47,920 nucleotides of DNA from Rikenella microfusus (GTDB lineage: Bacteria > Bacteroidota > Bacteroidia > Bacteroidales > Tenuifilaceae), in the NCBI GenBank assembly GCA_020722565.1, contig DYKO01000021.1:1-47920 (forward strand), in the 5' to 3' direction. Positions 26,501-36,988 of this stretch are shown here, in pieces; positions within the stretch are counted from its first letter, which is position 1; every line of letters starts with the position of its first letter. The notes under the pieces were generated by a model. That model did no database searches. It saw only the letters and a program-made list of their open reading frames with translations, and had not been told where the DNA came from. A program made the translations under genes and the position numbers.

Positions 26501-27785
26501 TCATTACGTTTTCAAGTATATCCCATACCACAGGATCCTTGCGGTCAACAATCTTTTTAGCTGACTTAACGGTTTTTACAATTCCCCTTTCAATTAACTT
26601 ACGAATGACAAAGGGTTTGTAGAGTTCGGCTGCCATGTCCTTGGGCAAACCGCACTCATGCATTTTAAGCTCAGGGCCCACCACAATTACTGAACGAGCG
26701 GAATAGTCAACTCGCTTACCTAAGAGGTTTTGACGGAAACGACCCTGTTTCCCCTTTAAGCTATCGCTAAGCGACTTAAGAGGACGGTTTGCTTCGGTTT
26801 TAACGGCATTAGATTTGCGCGAGTTATCGAATAGTGAATCAACTGCTTCCTGAAGCATACGTTTCTCGTTACGTAGTATTACCTCAGGAGCTTTAATTTC
26901 AATGAGTCTTTTTAAACGGTTATTTCTGATAATTACCCTGCGGTAAAGGTCATTTAGGTCGGATGTAGCAAATCGACCACCATCGAGGGGTACCAAGGGG
27001 CGAAGTTCCGGTGGAATAACAGGAATCACCTTTAGAATCATCCACTCGGGCTTATTGATATGAGCCGACTCACGGAAAGCCTCAACTACCTGCAATCTCT
27101 TTAGTGCTTCACTTTTACGTTGCTGTGATGTTTCCACACTGGCTTTGTGCCTGAGCTCATAGGAAAGTTCATCAAGGTTTAAACGCTGAAGCAGCATGTA
27201 AAGCGCCTCAGCCCCCATAGCGGCAATGAACTTATTGGGATCGCTATCATCGAGATACTGGTTCTCCTTAGGCAGGGTTTCCAGAATGTCGAGATACTCT
27301 TCTTCGGTAAGGAAATCGAACTGATTGATGCCATCGGCAGCTTTGATTCCAGGATTAACTACTACATATCGCTCGTAGTAGATGATCATGTCAAGTCTTT
27401 TAGCAGGTAAGCCTAAGAGGTACCCAATTTTATTGGGTAATGACCTGAAGTACCAGATGTGAGCCACAGGTACCACTAGGCTGATATGCCCCATTCGTTC
27501 GCGACGCACTTTCTTTTCGGTAACCTCGACCCCGCAACGGTCGCAAACAATGCCCTTATACCTAATACGCTTGTACTTTCCGCAATGACACTCGTAATCT
27601 CTAACAGGACCGAATATCCTTTCACAAAAAAGTCCATCGCGTTCGGGCTTATAAGTTCTGTAGTTAATGGTTTCAGGTTTAAGCACCTCTCCACTTGAGC
27701 GCTCCAGGATTTCCTCGGGCGATGCCAAGCTGATGGTTATCTTTGAAAAGTTGCTTTTAACCTTATTATCCCTTCTGAACGACAT
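23511..27785 (-). CDS. rpoC: RNA polymerase subunit beta-prime
   Basis: Catalytic largest-half subunit of RNA polymerase, 1424 residues. The catalytic loop [15 protein letters not shown] is intact and holds the three Asp that bind the active-site magnesium. The first zinc site is near the N-terminus ([20 protein letters not shown], about 66-85), and the second is [14 protein letters not shown] in the middle. Bridge helix and trigger loop regions follow ([16 protein letters not shown]). It starts 71 bases after rpoB and ends at a strong terminator. Confidence 0.98.
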   Translation of the reverse strand: MSFRRDNKVKSNFSKITISLASPEEILERSSGEVLKPETINYRTYKPERDGLFCERIFGPVRDYECHCGKYKRIRYKGIVCDRCGVEVTEKKVRRERMGHISLVVPVAHIWYFRSLPNKIGYLLGLPAKRLDMIIYYERYVVVNPGIKAADGINQFDFLTEEEYLDILETLPKENQYLDDSDPNKFIAAMGAEALYMLLQRLNLDELSYELRHKASVETSQQRKSEALKRLQVVEAFRESAHINKPEWMILKVIPVIPPELRPLVPLDGGRFATSDLNDLYRRVIIRNNRLKRLIEIKAPEVILRNEKRMLQEAVDSLFDNSRKSNAVKTEANRPLKSLSDSLKGKQGRFRQNLLGKRVDYSARSVIVVGPELKMHECGLPKDMAAELYKPFVIRKLIERGIVKTVKSAKKIVDRKDPVVWDILENVMKGHPVLLNRAPTLHRLGIQAFQPRLIEGKAIQLHPLSCTAFNADFDGDQMAVHLPLGNEAILEAQILMLGSHNILNPANGAPITVPSQDMVLGLYYITKPRKGAKGEGTIFYSPEEVIIAYNEKTVDLHAIVKVRLNTKDEEGNTKQQIIETTVGRVIFNQYVPEEMGFINELLTKKSLRDIISNVLKKTSVSKTAQFLDDIKDLGYYMAFKGGLSFNLDDVIIPDEKAELVEEGYAQVDEVMSNYNMGLITNNERYNQIIDIWTHTNAKLTLTLMRKLSEDKQGFNSIYMMLDSGARGSKEQIRQLCGMRGLMAKPQKSGAVTNEIIENPILSNFKEGLSVLEYFISTHGARKGLADTALKTADAGYLTRRLVDVSQDVIITENDCGTLRGLVATAIKKNEEVVETLYERILGRTTVHDVYHPMTGKLIVAAGEEITEEIAAAIENSPIEQVEIRSVLTCESRKGVCAKCYGRNLATGRMVQKGEAVGVIAAQSIGEPGTQLTLRTFHVGGTAGGIITDSKIVARFDGRVEIEELKTVQNTDETGENFYVVIGRLAEMRIVDSNTGITLTTNNIPYGSKLYINNGDTVKKGQLICEWDPWNAVIISEVSGRIGFDALIKEVTYREESDEQTGYREKVIIETRDKSKNPAIKVLSESGEVIKLYNLPVGAHLVVEEDVMIHAGDILAKIPRAVGKAGDITGGLPRVVELFEARNPSNPAIVSEIDGEVTFGKVKRGNREINVTSKTGEVKKYLVPLSKQILVQENDYVKAGTPLSDGAITPDDILAIKGPTKVQEYIVNEIQEVYRLQGVKINDKHFEVIVRQMMRKVEIVDPGDTRFLEGQLVDKWEFIEENDYIFDKKVIVDAGDATHLRPGQIITARQLRDENSKLKRKDLKLVEARDAVPATSSQVLQGITRAALQTNSFMSAASFQETTKVLNEAAIYGKVDSLEGLKENVICGHLIPAGTGLREFNKLVVYSDEDHQVIEKSKSTTAHVK

Positions 27786-27856
27786 ATTTTTCGTGTTAAA
27801 TGTTTGGCAAGCCTTGGGGCATAGACCGTTTATGGCCCTACCCCATCGGCTATATA

Positions 27857-30800
27857 TTATTCCATATTTACACTCAAGCCTAACCCACGAAGTTCGTGAA
27901 GCAAAACGTTAAGCGATTCAGGTATACCGGCTTCTGGCATGGGTTCCCCCTTAACAATAGATTCGTATGCCTTAGCCCTACCCACAACGTCATCGGATTT
28001 GATGGTTAGAATCTCCTGGAGGATATGTGAAGCGCCAAAAGCTTCGAGAGCCCACACCTCCATTTCACCAAAGCGCTGGCCCCCAAACTGAGCTTTACCG
28101 CCAAGAGGTTGCTGGGTAATAAGCGAGTATGGGCCAATGGAACGTGCGTGCATCTTATCGTCAACCATATGTCCCAACTTGAGCATATAAATTACGCCAA
28201 CGGTTGCGGGTTGGTCGAAACGCTCACCGGTCCCGCCATCGTACAGGTAGGTTTTACCGAATCGGGGTAAACCGGCCATATCGGTGTACTTGGTGATATC
28301 ATCAAGTGTAGCACCATCAAAGATTGGGGTGCTAAACTTAACTCCCAACTTACGCCCTGCCCAACCAAGAACAGTTTCGTAAATCTGCCCTAAGTTCATA
28401 CGAGAGGGTACACCCAAGGGATTAAGAACAATGTCAACAGGGGTTCCATCATCCAGGAATGGCATATCCTCGTCGCGTACCACCTTGGCAACAATACCCT
28501 TGTTCCCATGCCTACCGGCCATTTTGTCACCAACTTTTATCTTACGCTTCTTGGCAATAAATACTTTAGCCAATTGCATAATTCCGGCAGGCAGTTCATC
28601 GCCTATGGTTACGTTGAACTTTTTACGTTTGTATTCAGCATCGTACTCCTTCCATTTCTGGATGTAGTTCTGAATAATCGTCTTAATAAGGTCGTTTTTA
28701 GCCTTATCGGTAGTCCACTTGTTAGGGTTAACGTTCATGTAGTCAATCTCAGAAAGGGTTTTCTGAGTAAACTTCACGCCACGGGGCACAATTTCCTGAT
28801 CAAAATTATCGTAAACCCCCTGGCTGGTCTTTCCGTTAACCAGTATAAACAGTTTGTCAATCAAACGATTCTTTAATTCGGCCACATGTTTGTTGAACTC
28901 AGCGTCAAGTTTTTCGAGCTGATTCTTTTCGTTTGTCTTAGCCTTCTTTGAATCGCGTTCATCCTTAATGGCACGAGAAAAAAGCATTTTATCGATAACC
29001 ACGCCATAAAGCGATGGGGAAGCCTTAAGCGATGCATCCTTAACATCACCGGCCTTATCACCAAAGATGGCGCGAAGAAGTTTCTCCTCAGGGGTTGGAT
29101 CCGATTCACCCTTAGGGGTAATTTTGCCGATAAGAATATCGCCAGGTACAACATTGGCACCAATACGAATCATACCGTTTTCATCCAAATCCTTAGTTGC
29201 TTCCTCTGAAACGTTGGGTATATCGGCCGTCAGCTCCTCCATACCCCGCTTGGTATCCCTAACCTCAAGAATATACTCGTCAACGTGGATGGATGTGAAC
29301 ATATCCTCGCTGAGCAACCTTTCGCTAACTACAATAGCATCCTCAAAGTTGTAACCCTTCCAGGGCATGAAGGCCACCATAAGGTTGCGTCCCAAAGCCA
29401 GCTCTCCATCTTTTGTAGCGTACCCCTCGGTCAAAATTTGACCTTTGGTAACCCTTTGACCCTTGGTAACAATGGGTTTAAGAGTTATTGAGGTATTCTG
29501 GTTAGTTTTCTTGAATTTAGGAAGTTTATAGCGTTTAGTTTCAGGTTCAAAGCTGGCAAAAATCTCTTCCTCAGTCTTATCGTAACGTACAACTATCTCT
29601 TCAGCATCAACATACTCAACAACACCATTATCTTCGGCAACAATCTGAACGCGGCTATCCTTAACAACCTGACCTTCCAGACCTGTTCCAACAATAGGTG
29701 TTTCGGGCTGAAGAAGGGGTACAGCCTGACGCATCATGTTTGACCCCATAAGAGCGCGGTTGGCGTCGTCGTGCTCAAGGAAAGGGATCAAGGATGCAGC
29801 AATTGAAGCAATCTGATTGGGAGCCACATCCATAAGGTCAACGGATTCGCGCTCCGCCAAGGGAAAGTCGCCCTCATAGCGGGCTTTCACCTTAGAATTC
29901 TCAAATGCACCATCATCGGAAAGGGGGGCATTGGCCTGCGCAATTATTTTTGCTTCTTCTTCCTCTGCTGTGAGGTAAACCACATCTGACTCCTTCAGTC
30001 CAACCTGACCATTATCAACCTTACGATAAGGGGTTTCAATAAAACCAAGTACGTTTATACGGGCATACACGCAAAGCGATGAGATAAGGCCGATATTTGG
30101 GCCTTCAGGGGTTTCAATTGGGCAAAGACGACCGTAGTGGGTGTAGTGCACGTCGCGCACCTCAAAACCTGCACGTTCACGGGTTAAACCACCAGGACCT
30201 AATGCCGACAAGCGACGCTTGTGGGTCATTTCGGCTAAGGGATTGGTTTGGTCCATGAACTGAGAAAGTTGGTTGGTGCCAAAGAAGGAGTTGATAACGG
30301 ATGAAAGAGTTTTGGAATTAATCAGATCGATGGGGGTAAACACCTCGTTATCGCGCACATTCATACGTTCACGAATGGTTCGAGCCATACGGGCTAAACC
30401 AACGCTAAACTGAGCAGCCAATTGCTCGCCAACTGTTCTTACCCTACGGTTGCTGAGGTGGTCGATATCGTCAACCTCAGCTTTAGAGTTAACCAGTTCA
30501 ATGAGGTACTTGATAATTTCAATGATATCCTCCTTGGTTAACACCTTAATATCGGGAGAAATGGAAAGATTTAATTTTTTGTTAATACGGTAACGCCCAA
30601 CATCACCCAAATCATAACGCTTATCGGAAAAGAATAACTTATCGATAACGTCTCGGGCAGTAGCCTCATCGGGTGGTTCAGAGTTACGGAGCTGCCTGTA
30701 AATATGCACCACAGCTTCTTTTTCTGAATTACTGGGGTCTTTTTGCAGCGTGTTATAAATTATGGCATAATCGGAGATGCTCTGGTTTTCCTTGTGAACA

Positions 30801-31681
30801 AGAATTGATTTGGCTCCCGAATCAATAATTAGATCGATGTGTTCCTTTTCAATAATAGTTTCACGATCGAGAATAACCTCGTTTCGCTCAATGGAAACCA
30901 CCTCGCCGGTATCCTCATCTACAAAGTCTTCGAGCCAAGTTTTCAGCACGCGGGCGGCCAGACGTTGACCTACCACCTTGGTTAGGTTGGTTTTTGAAAC
31001 CTTAACCTCTTCGGCTAAATCAAATATTTGCAGGATATCCTTATCGGTTTCGAAGCCAATAGCACGCAACAGGGTAGTTACCGGTAACTTTTTCTTTCGA
31101 TCGATGTAGGCGTACATCACGTTGTTGATGTCCGTGGCAAACTCTATCCATGATCCCTTGAAGGGGATTATTCGGGCGGAGTAGAGCTTTGTTCCGTTGG
31201 GGTGGACGCTCTGACCAAAGAAAACACCGGGAGACCTGTGCAATTGGGACACCACCACGCGCTCTGCGCCATTAATAACGAAACTTCCTCGGGGAGTCAT
31301 ATAGGGAATGGTGCCCAGGTACACGTCCTGCACAACAGTATCAAAATCCTCGTGCTCAGGATCGGTACAGTAAAGTTTTAGCTTAGCTTTTAGCGGTACG
31401 CTGAAGCTTAAGCCGCGATCCAAACATTCCTCAATGCTGTAACGGGGTGGATCGACAAAGTAATCTAAAAATTCCAGAACAAAGTTGTTCCGGGTATCTG
31501 TAATTGGAAAGTTCTCCTGAAAAACCTTGAACAAGCCCTCATTTTTACGCTCCTCAGGGGTAGAACCCAGTTTGAAGAACTCAACAAATGATTTTACCTG
31601 AATCTCCAGAAAATCTGGATACTTGTAAAGGCTTTTGGTTTTGGAGAAATTTATTCGTGCGGTGTTGTTATTTTGAGACAT
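27857..31681 (-). CDS. rpoB: RNA polymerase subunit beta
   Basis: Second large polymerase subunit. Rif-region landmarks are present: [20 protein letters not shown] and [19 protein letters not shown]. The C-terminus ends [11 protein letters not shown]. An upstream in-frame ATG exists at 31711, but family members start close to a SSNxxxxRINF-type N-terminus, so I place the start at 31681 ([12 protein letters not shown]), giving 1274 residues. The gene follows rplL, and the hairpin at 31726-31751 lies in the gap. Codon and length are ordinary for Bacteroidota. Confidence 0.97.
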   Translation of the reverse strand: MSQNNNTARINFSKTKSLYKYPDFLEIQVKSFVEFFKLGSTPEERKNEGLFKVFQENFPITDTRNNFVLEFLDYFVDPPRYSIEECLDRGLSFSVPLKAKLKLYCTDPEHEDFDTVVQDVYLGTIPYMTPRGSFVINGAERVVVSQLHRSPGVFFGQSVHPNGTKLYSARIIPFKGSWIEFATDINNVMYAYIDRKKKLPVTTLLRAIGFETDKDILQIFDLAEEVKVSKTNLTKVVGQRLAARVLKTWLEDFVDEDTGEVVSIERNEVILDRETIIEKEHIDLIIDSGAKSILVHKENQSISDYAIIYNTLQKDPSNSEKEAVVHIYRQLRNSEPPDEATARDVIDKLFFSDKRYDLGDVGRYRINKKLNLSISPDIKVLTKEDIIEIIKYLIELVNSKAEVDDIDHLSNRRVRTVGEQLAAQFSVGLARMARTIRERMNVRDNEVFTPIDLINSKTLSSVINSFFGTNQLSQFMDQTNPLAEMTHKRRLSALGPGGLTRERAGFEVRDVHYTHYGRLCPIETPEGPNIGLISSLCVYARINVLGFIETPYRKVDNGQVGLKESDVVYLTAEEEEAKIIAQANAPLSDDGAFENSKVKARYEGDFPLAERESVDLMDVAPNQIASIAASLIPFLEHDDANRALMGSNMMRQAVPLLQPETPIVGTGLEGQVVKDSRVQIVAEDNGVVEYVDAEEIVVRYDKTEEEIFASFEPETKRYKLPKFKKTNQNTSITLKPIVTKGQRVTKGQILTEGYATKDGELALGRNLMVAFMPWKGYNFEDAIVVSERLLSEDMFTSIHVDEYILEVRDTKRGMEELTADIPNVSEEATKDLDENGMIRIGANVVPGDILIGKITPKGESDPTPEEKLLRAIFGDKAGDVKDASLKASPSLYGVVIDKMLFSRAIKDERDSKKAKTNEKNQLEKLDAEFNKHVAELKNRLIDKLFILVNGKTSQGVYDNFDQEIVPRGVKFTQKTLSEIDYMNVNPNKWTTDKAKNDLIKTIIQNYIQKWKEYDAEYKRKKFNVTIGDELPAGIMQLAKVFIAKKRKIKVGDKMAGRHGNKGIVAKVVRDEDMPFLDDGTPVDIVLNPLGVPSRMNLGQIYETVLGWAGRKLGVKFSTPIFDGATLDDITKYTDMAGLPRFGKTYLYDGGTGERFDQPATVGVIYMLKLGHMVDDKMHARSIGPYSLITQQPLGGKAQFGGQRFGEMEVWALEAFGASHILQEILTIKSDDVVGRAKAYESIVKGEPMPEAGIPESLNVLLHELRGLGLSVNME

Positions 31682-31725
31682 TTCGAACGAATTGGTTGAA
31701 CCATTAAACATAACAAGAAAAAGGC

Positions 31726-31751
31726 TTAGAATCTAAATACTTAGATTCTAA
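31726..31751 (-). promoter_or_regulatory. Perfect AT-rich hairpin between rplL and rpoB, possible attenuator or processing site
   Basis: An 11-bp perfect inverted repeat, TTAGAATCTAA (31726-31736) and TTAGATTCTAA (31741-31751), with a 4-base loop, followed on the minus strand by GCC then a T5 run. It resembles a weak terminator or RNase III site in the rplL-rpoB gap, where E. coli has its attenuator and processing site. Confidence 0.55.
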
Positions 31752-31776
31752 ACCTTAGAACCCCTATAGGTTTTTA

Positions 31777-32151
31777 CTATTTAAGTTCAACTTCTGCTCC
31801 AGCCTCTTCAAGTTGTGCTTTTAATGATTCAGCTTCTTCTTTAGAAACTCCTTCTTTTACAGCCTTAGGAGCGGCGTCAACCAAATCTTTGGCTTCCTTT
31901 AAACCCAGACCGGTAAGTTCCTTTACAAGCTTAACAACCTGCAACTTAGCACCACCAGCTGACTTAAGGATAACATCGAAAGTGTGTTTTTCAGCAGCAG
32001 CAGAGCCACCAGCAGCTGGAGCAGCAGCTACAGCAACTGCAGCAGCAGCAGGTTCAATTCCGTACTCTTCCTTGAGTATTTTAGCCAACTCGTTAACTTC
32101 TTTAACTGAGAGATTAACCAAATCTTCTGCAAATTTTTTGAGATCTGCCAT
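31777..32151 (-). CDS. rplL: 50S ribosomal protein bL12 (L7/L12)
   Basis: Stalk protein that recruits translation factors, 124 residues, usual length. N-terminal dimer helix region, then an alanine-rich hinge ([15 protein letters not shown], about 35-50) and the C-terminal factor-binding domain with [20 protein letters not shown]. It lies 36 bases after rplJ, in the conserved rplKAJL order. Confidence 0.98.
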   Translation of the reverse strand: MADLKKFAEDLVNLSVKEVNELAKILKEEYGIEPAAAAVAVAAAPAAGGSAAAEKHTFDVILKSAGGAKLQVVKLVKELTGLGLKEAKDLVDAAPKAVKEGVSKEEAESLKAQLEEAGAEVELK

Positions 32152-32187
32152 TGTAGTAAGTATTTAATTTGTTTTCAAAATTGTTTT

Positions 32188-32712
32188 TTACTTTTCCTTT
32201 TCTGAAAGTGTTTTAATAACACCAGATAAAGTTTGTCCGCCCGATTGCAGTGAAGCAATAACATTCTTGGCGGGTGACTGTAGTAGGGCAACAACATCAG
32301 CGATAAGCTCGTTCTTGCTCTTAAGGGCAGCAAGAGTATCGAGTTGATTTTCGCCAACATATATTGATTCCTCTACATAGGCTCCTTTTAGTAAGGGCTT
32401 AGGAAAGTCCTTACGAAATTCCTTGATAAGTTTTGCGGGCACGTTGCCGGTTTCGGTAAACATCACCGATGTTGAACCCTTTAGCACATCGAATAAGGGA
32501 GAGAAATCAGTTCTGCCGCTACGTTCAAGTGCCTTTTTCAACAACGTATTCTTAACCACCACCAGTTTTACCTTTTTATCAAAACAAGATTTACGTAACT
32601 TGTGGGTTCCCTCGGCGTTGAGCTCAGAGGTATCGGTTAAGTAAAAATGGGGGTACTGCTTAAGTTGCTCGGTAAGCTTATCAATCAGTACGTTTTTATC
32701 TTCCCTTCTCAT
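32188..32712 (-). CDS. rplJ: 50S ribosomal protein uL10
   Basis: Base of the L12 stalk, 174 residues. N-terminal rRNA-binding domain (KNVLIDKLTEQLKQYPHFYL, LRKSCFDKKVKLVVVKNTLL) and C-terminal helix that carries L12 dimers. It lies 26 bases after rplA and likely controls its own operon by leader binding, as in other bacteria, though no leader structure was resolved here. Confidence 0.97.
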   Translation of the reverse strand: MRREDKNVLIDKLTEQLKQYPHFYLTDTSELNAEGTHKLRKSCFDKKVKLVVVKNTLLKKALERSGRTDFSPLFDVLKGSTSVMFTETGNVPAKLIKEFRKDFPKPLLKGAYVEESIYVGENQLDTLAALKSKNELIADVVALLQSPAKNVIASLQSGGQTLSGVIKTLSEKEK

Positions 32713-32738
32713 AGTAATTGGGTCTGTGTAAACGGTTT

Positions 32739-33440
32739 TTAATTCGCAGCCGAGATTGATTTTGTATCAATGGCGATACCAGGGCTCATTGTAGTGGAAA
32801 GGTAGATACTCTTAATGTAAGTACCCTTAGCCGACGTAGGTTTGAGCTTTATAATGGTATTGATGAATTCCACTGCATTTTCAACAATCTTCTCTGGCTC
32901 GAATGAGATTTTACCGATTGATGTGTGAACAATACCAAATTTATCAACCTTGAAGTCAATCTTTCCCTGTTTAACCTCCTTAACAGCCTTATCAATATCC
33001 ATGGTAACGGTACCGCTCTTAGGGTTAGGCATAAGGCCACGGGGACCTAAAATACGACCCAAGGCACCAATCTTGGCCATTACGGTTGGCATGGTAATAA
33101 TTACATCCACATCGGTCCAACCGCCCTTGATTTTCTCAATGTACTCATCAAGCCCAACATAGTCAGCACCTGCCTGACGCGCTGCTTCTTCCTTATCAGG
33201 GGTACAAAGCACCAGTACTCGTACGTTTTTACCAGTACCATGCGGAAGGGTTACCACACCTCGTACCATCTGGTTGGCCTTACGGGGGTCTACACCCAAG
33301 CGTACATCGATGTCAACTGATGCGTCAAATTTGGTATAGGTAATATCCTTCAACAGTGCTGCTGCTTCCGATAACTTGTACTGCTTATTTGGCTCGATTT
33401 TCGACAGAGCAAGCTTCCTGTTTTTTGTCAATTTAGTCAT
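32739..33440 (-). CDS. rplA: 50S ribosomal protein uL1
   Basis: L1-stalk protein, 233 residues, full length. Two-domain signature: N-terminal [20 protein letters not shown], and the central [14 protein letters not shown] loop that contacts rRNA. It lies 20 bases after rplK. Confidence 0.98.
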   Translation of the reverse strand: MTKLTKNRKLALSKIEPNKQYKLSEAAALLKDITYTKFDASVDIDVRLGVDPRKANQMVRGVVTLPHGTGKNVRVLVLCTPDKEEAARQAGADYVGLDEYIEKIKGGWTDVDVIITMPTVMAKIGALGRILGPRGLMPNPKSGTVTMDIDKAVKEVKQGKIDFKVDKFGIVHTSIGKISFEPEKIVENAVEFINTIIKLKPTSAKGTYIKSIYLSTTMSPGIAIDTKSISAAN

Positions 33441-33460
33441 TGCGCAAAAGAGGTTTTATG

Positions 33461-33901
33461 TTAAATTCCGGGAAACTCTCCGGTAACAGTAATGCCCATG
33501 CTCCGGGCTGTACCTGCTACCATCTTCATTGCCGACTCGAGGGTAAAGCAGTTCAGGTCCGGCATTTTATCTTGGGCAATTTGCCTAACCTGTTCCCAGG
33601 TTACTGTAGCAATCTTTTTCCTGTTAGGCTCAGCCGATCCCTTTTGCTGCTTGGTTATTTCCAACAACTGTACGGGTACGGGAGGGGTTTTAACGACAAA
33701 ATCAAACGATTTGTCGGTGTAATACGTAATCACAACTGGAAGTATCTTTCCAACTTGTGACTGAGTTCTGGCGTTGAACTGCTTGCAGAACTCCATTATA
33801 TTTACCCCTTTAGAACCAAGAGCAGGACCAATTGGTGGCGAAGGGTTAGCTGCACCACCCTTAACCTGGAGCTTAATAAATCCAGCTACTTCTTTAGCCA
33901 T
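33461..33901 (-). CDS. rplK: 50S ribosomal protein uL11
   Basis: GTPase-centre protein, 146 residues. N-terminal proline-rich segment [21 protein letters not shown] and C-terminal rRNA-binding domain ending [16 protein letters not shown]. It lies 21 bases after nusG. Confidence 0.98.
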   Translation of the reverse strand: MAKEVAGFIKLQVKGGAANPSPPIGPALGSKGVNIMEFCKQFNARTQSQVGKILPVVITYYTDKSFDFVVKTPPVPVQLLEITKQQKGSAEPNRKKIATVTWEQVRQIAQDKMPDLNCFTLESAMKMVAGTARSMGITVTGEFPGI

Positions 33902-33922
33902 AGTACTTTTGCTCTTTAGTTA

Positions 33923-34471
33923 TTACTCCTTTTCAACTTGCATAAAACTTAACTCCAATGGAGTTTTTCTGCCGAAGATTTTCACCATAACCTTCAGCTT
34001 CTTCTTTTCTTCGTTAATCTCCTCTATTATACCCGAAAAGGAATTAAAAGGTCCATCAATTACCTTTACGGTTTCCCCAACGTAGAAGGGAACTGTAAGT
34101 TCCTCCTCACTATCAACCAGCTCATCCACCTTACCCAGGATTCGATTAACCTCGGCCTGTCGAAGGGGTATGGGATCTCCGGTTTTAGGATCACCCAAAA
34201 AGCCTAACACGTTAGGAATATTCCTCATGATATGAGGAATTTCGCCTACCAATGCTGCCTCAATCAGTACATAGCCAGGGTAAAAGATTCTCTCCTTACT
34301 GATTTTTTTACCGTTTCGAATTTGGTAAACCTTTTCAGTAGGGATGAGTACCTGAGAAATAAAATCGTTAAGCTTCAAACGATTAATTTCGTTTTCCACT
34401 AGTTCCTTTACTTTTTTCTCTTTACCCCCAATGGCCTTAAGAACATACCATTTCTTAACATTCTCTTCCAT
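33923..34471 (-). CDS. nusG: Transcription elongation/antitermination factor NusG
   Basis: 182-residue NusG with N-terminal NGN domain (starts KWYVLKAIGGKEKKVKE) and C-terminal KOW domain (VGETVKVIDGPFNSFSGIIEEI, about 131-152). It binds RNA polymerase and couples it to Rho or the ribosome. It lies 26 bases after secE in the conserved secE-nusG-rplK order. Confidence 0.97.
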   Translation of the reverse strand: MEENVKKWYVLKAIGGKEKKVKELVENEINRLKLNDFISQVLIPTEKVYQIRNGKKISKERIFYPGYVLIEAALVGEIPHIMRNIPNVLGFLGDPKTGDPIPLRQAEVNRILGKVDELVDSEEELTVPFYVGETVKVIDGPFNSFSGIIEEINEEKKKLKVMVKIFGRKTPLELSFMQVEKE

Positions 34472-34497
34472 TGCTGTCCTAGATAGGCCTCACTGTA

Positions 34498-34689
34498 TTA
34501 GCTAAGCATACGGTAAATGAACTCCATCACATGCTCGAAGGAGAAGTCCATAACGAAGACCACCAGTGCGATTAAAAGGGAAGCAATCATAACAATTAAT
34601 GCACTGGATTGAAGTTCTTTCCATGTTGGCCACGAAACCTTTTGTACCATTTCGGTATAAACGTCGTGGAAGTACTCAGTTACTTTCAT
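34498..34689 (-). CDS. secE: Preprotein translocase subunit SecE
   Basis: Small single-span subunit of the SecYEG channel. The core motif is VQKVSWPTWKELQSSA, followed by a helix ending near VFVMDF. I place the start at Met 34689 (MKVTEYFHDVYTEM), giving 63 residues as in relatives; an upstream in-frame start at 34710 would overlap the 3' end of tRNA-Trp by 3 bases and is unlikely. Confidence 0.95.
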   Translation of the reverse strand: MKVTEYFHDVYTEMVQKVSWPTWKELQSSALIVMIASLLIALVVFVMDFSFEHVMEFIYRMLS

Positions 34690-34707
34690 GTCAACAATTT
34701 GATTTTG

Positions 34708-34780
34708 CACGGGTGGAGAGACTCGAACTCCCAGCCAATGGTTTTGGAGACCACTACTCTACCAATTGAGCTACACCCGT
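34708..34780 (-). tRNA. trpT: tRNA-Trp (CCA)
   Basis: 73-base cloverleaf: acceptor ACGGGTG pairs with CACCCGT, D-loop AGCTCAATTGGTAGAG, anticodon loop CTCCAAA reads CCA (codon TGG), T-loop TTCGAGT, discriminator G. CCA is not encoded. It sits between tuf and secE. Confidence 0.97.
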
Positions 34781-34785
34781 GTGGT

Positions 34786-34818
34786 AAAACTGGTAAGGTA
34801 ATTTTCCATACCAGTTTT
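34786..34818 (-). terminator. Hairpin between tuf and tRNA-Trp
   Basis: Perfect 10-bp stem AAAACTGGTA/TACCAGTTTT (34786-34795, 34809-34818) just after the tuf stop. On the minus strand only four T follow, so it may be a partial terminator or RNA-processing point rather than a full stop. Confidence 0.5.
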
Positions 34819-34825
34819 TTCAAAA

Positions 34826-36016
34826 TTACTCAATAATTTCAACTACCTGTCCAGCACCAACGGTTCTACCTCCTTCGCGGATAGCAAAGCGAAGATTCTT
34901 GTTGATAGCAACAGGGTAAATAAGTTCTACAGAGATAGTTACATTATCGCCAGGCATTACCATTTCAACACCTTCGGGGAGCTGAATTTCACCAGTAACA
35001 TCAAGGGTACGTAGGTAGAACTGAGGGCGATAGTGGTTATGGAATGGGGTGTGACGTCCACCTTCCTCTTTCTTTAAAACGTAAACCTCAGCCTTGAACT
35101 TGGTGTGAGGAGTAATTGAACCGGGTTTGGCAATAACCATACCGCGCTTAATATCTTTCTTATCGACACCACGAAGCAGCAGACCTACGTTGTCGCCAGC
35201 TTCCCCCTGATCGAGAATCTTACGGAACATTTCAACACCGGTAACAACCGACCTCATAGGCTTTTCATTGGTCAAACCAACGATTTCTATTTCGTCGCCG
35301 GTGTGGATAACTCCGGTTTCAATTCTACCAGTAGCAACAGTACCACGACCGGTGATTGAGAACACATCCTCAACAGGCATTAGGAATGGTTTTTCGTTAT
35401 CGCGAGGAGGTATTGGAATATACTCATCAACAGCTTTCATAAGTTCCATAACCTTCTCAACCCACTGAGGTTCACCGTTGAGAGCACCAAGAGCAGAGCC
35501 GCGAATAACGGGTACATTGTCGCCATCGAACTGGTAGAAACTCAAAAGTTCACGAACTTCCATTTCAACGAGATCGAGCATTTCGGCATCGTCAACCATA
35601 TCACACTTGTTCAGGAACACAACGATACGGGGAACGTTTACCTGACGGGCAAGCAGAATGTGCTCGCGGGTTTGAGGCATGGGACCATCGGTAGCAGCAA
35701 CTACAAGAATGGCTCCGTCCATTTGAGCAGCACCGGTAACCATGTTCTTAACATAGTCGGCATGACCGGGGCAGTCAACGTGGGCATAGTGACGATTTTC
35801 AGTCTGATACTCTACGTGGGCAGTGTTAATAGTAATACCTCTCTCCTTTTCTTCAGGAGCGTTGTCGATAGAGTCGAATGAACGGAATTCGGAAAGTCCC
35901 TTTTCTGCTAACACTTTGGTGATTGCAGCTGTAAGAGTAGTCTTACCATGGTCAACGTGGCCAATGGTACCGATGTTTACGTGCGGTTTCGACCTATCAA
36001 ATTTTTCTTTAGCCAT
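34826..36016 (-). CDS. tuf: Elongation factor Tu
   Basis: GTPase that delivers aminoacyl-tRNA to the ribosome, 396 residues. G1 motif GHVDHGKTT (about 18-26), switch region [13 protein letters not shown]3 DCPGHADY and G4 NKCDMVD are all present; domains II and III are normal. It follows the four-tRNA cluster, 64 bases from tRNA-Thr(GGT), and should be on the same transcript. Confidence 0.99.
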   Translation of the reverse strand: MAKEKFDRSKPHVNIGTIGHVDHGKTTLTAAITKVLAEKGLSEFRSFDSIDNAPEEKERGITINTAHVEYQTENRHYAHVDCPGHADYVKNMVTGAAQMDGAILVVAATDGPMPQTREHILLARQVNVPRIVVFLNKCDMVDDAEMLDLVEMEVRELLSFYQFDGDNVPVIRGSALGALNGEPQWVEKVMELMKAVDEYIPIPPRDNEKPFLMPVEDVFSITGRGTVATGRIETGVIHTGDEIEIVGLTNEKPMRSVVTGVEMFRKILDQGEAGDNVGLLLRGVDKKDIKRGMVIAKPGSITPHTKFKAEVYVLKKEEGGRHTPFHNHYRPQFYLRTLDVTGEIQLPEGVEMVMPGDNVTISVELIYPVAINKNLRFAIREGGRTVGAGQVVEIIE

Positions 36017-36080
36017 AGTTTTCTGGTATTAATTAGAATTAGTATTAAAAACTTGATTGTCTTTACTTTACAAAAACTTG

Positions 36081-36152
36081 AGCCGATGACGAGAATTGAA
36101 CTCGTGACCCCTTCCTTACCAAGGAAGTGCTCTACCCCTGAGCTACATCGGC
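36081..36152 (-). tRNA. thrT: tRNA-Thr (GGT)
   Basis: 72-base cloverleaf: acceptor GCCGATG/CATCGGC, anticodon loop TTGGTAA reads GGT (codons ACC/ACT), T-loop TTCAATT, discriminator T. CCA not encoded. It is the last tRNA before tuf. Confidence 0.97.
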
Positions 36153-36162
36153 TTACAGGTTG

Positions 36163-36235
36163 AGCGGGAGACGAGACTCGAACCCGCGACCCTCAGCTTG
36201 GAAGGCTGATGCTCTACCGACTGAGCTACTCCCGC
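36163..36235 (-). tRNA. glyT: tRNA-Gly (TCC)
   Basis: 73-base cloverleaf: acceptor GCGGGAG, anticodon loop CTTCCAA reads TCC (codon GGA), T-loop TTCGAGT, discriminator T. CCA not encoded. Confidence 0.97.
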
Positions 36236-36275
36236 ATGAACCACCCTGCTATTGCAGTATGGTGCTACCTGTTTG

Positions 36276-36358
36276 TGGGGAGAGCAGGATTCGAACCTAC
36301 GAAGGCATAAGCCAGCAGATTTACAGTCTGCCCCAGTTGGCCACTTTGGTATCTCCCC
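36276..36358 (-). tRNA. tyrU: tRNA-Tyr (GTA)
   Basis: 83-base class II tRNA with long variable arm: acceptor GGGGAGA/TCTCCCC, anticodon loop CTGTAAA reads GTA (codons TAC/TAT), T-loop TTCGAAT, discriminator A. Confidence 0.97.
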
Positions 36359-36374
36359 ATTCTATTTTGAACTG

Positions 36375-36448
36375 AGCCGATGGAGGGATTCGAACCCCCG
36401 ACCAGCTGATTACAAATCAGCTGCTCTGGCCAACTGAGCTACACCGGC
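36375..36448 (-). tRNA. thrU: tRNA-Thr (TGT)
   Basis: 74-base cloverleaf: 5' GCCGGTG with 3' CATCGGC (one G-T type pair), anticodon loop TTTGTAA reads TGT (codon ACA), T-loop TTCGAAT, discriminator T. First RNA of the cluster after the promoter. Confidence 0.96.
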
Positions 36449-36502
36449 ATTTCAAAATATCTTGCAATATAAAATGAACGCTTACCCCCTGAAATCGGAT
36501 TG

Positions 36503-36533
36503 CAAAAATATAACATTTTTGAATATCTGCAAA
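36503..36533 (-). promoter_or_regulatory. Strong promoter of the tRNA-tuf(-secE-rpoC) cluster
   Basis: Minus strand TTTG (36530-36533), 19 bases, then TATTTTTG (36503-36510): an exact match to the Bacteroidota housekeeping promoter. Transcription would begin near 36496, about 48 bases before tRNA-Thr(TGT). Confidence 0.88.
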
Positions 36534-36612
36534 AAAAATTATCTTTTTGTGTAACCTTTTTTAGCATTGATTAGCAGTTAACCCAATATAAATAAACTAT
36601 TCTGTTGAAAAT

Positions 36613-36641
36613 ACAAAAAAATGAAGCCCTATTGGGCTTCA
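36613..36641 (-). terminator. Terminator of the hpf transcript
   Basis: Stem TGAAGCCC/GGGCTTCA with TATT loop (36622-36641) followed on the minus strand by a T7 run; located 27 bases after the hpf stop. Confidence 0.92.
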
Positions 36642-36667
36642 CAATCAATCCTATTTTTATTAAAATA

Positions 36668-36967
36668 CTATGCTCCCCTCAGCCTGTCTTTATGTTTTTT
36701 TACCTGTACCTTTATGGCTTCAATACAAACATCGGTTGCTTCCTCAAAGGTTTTGGCCTTTCGTTCAGCAAAAAGATCACCTCCTGGAACTTTTACCCGA
36801 AACTCCACTACCTTGTTTTCCAAATCCTGGCTGTTCTGCAGTTTAAGGAAGACCTCGGTTTCCACAATATTGTCGAAAAAATGTTCAAGTTTTACTGCCC
36901 TCTTCTCTACATAGTCGAGAAGTTTCTTGTCGGCATCAAACTTAATGGATTGAATCTTAACGTTCAT
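36668..36967 (-). CDS. hpf: Ribosome hibernation-promoting factor, short form (HPF/RaiA)
   Basis: 99-residue protein of the YfiA/HPF fold that binds the 30S decoding region and inactivates ribosomes during starvation. Pattern: VKIQSIKFDADKKLLDYVEKR, then LENKVVEFRVKVPGGDLFAERKAKTFEEATD, and a basic C-terminal helix. The short form has no dimerising tail. It follows xerC by 21 bases and closes at its own terminator. Confidence 0.94.
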   Translation of the reverse strand: MNVKIQSIKFDADKKLLDYVEKRAVKLEHFFDNIVETEVFLKLQNSQDLENKVVEFRVKVPGGDLFAERKAKTFEEATDVCIEAIKVQVKKHKDRLRGA

Positions 36968-36988
36968 AATAAATCCTCCTTTTTTATT

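Noticed and set aside
28508-28876. 122-codon plus-strand frame opposite rpoB
   Set aside because: Lies inside conserved rpoB coding sequence; no promoter or motif of its own.
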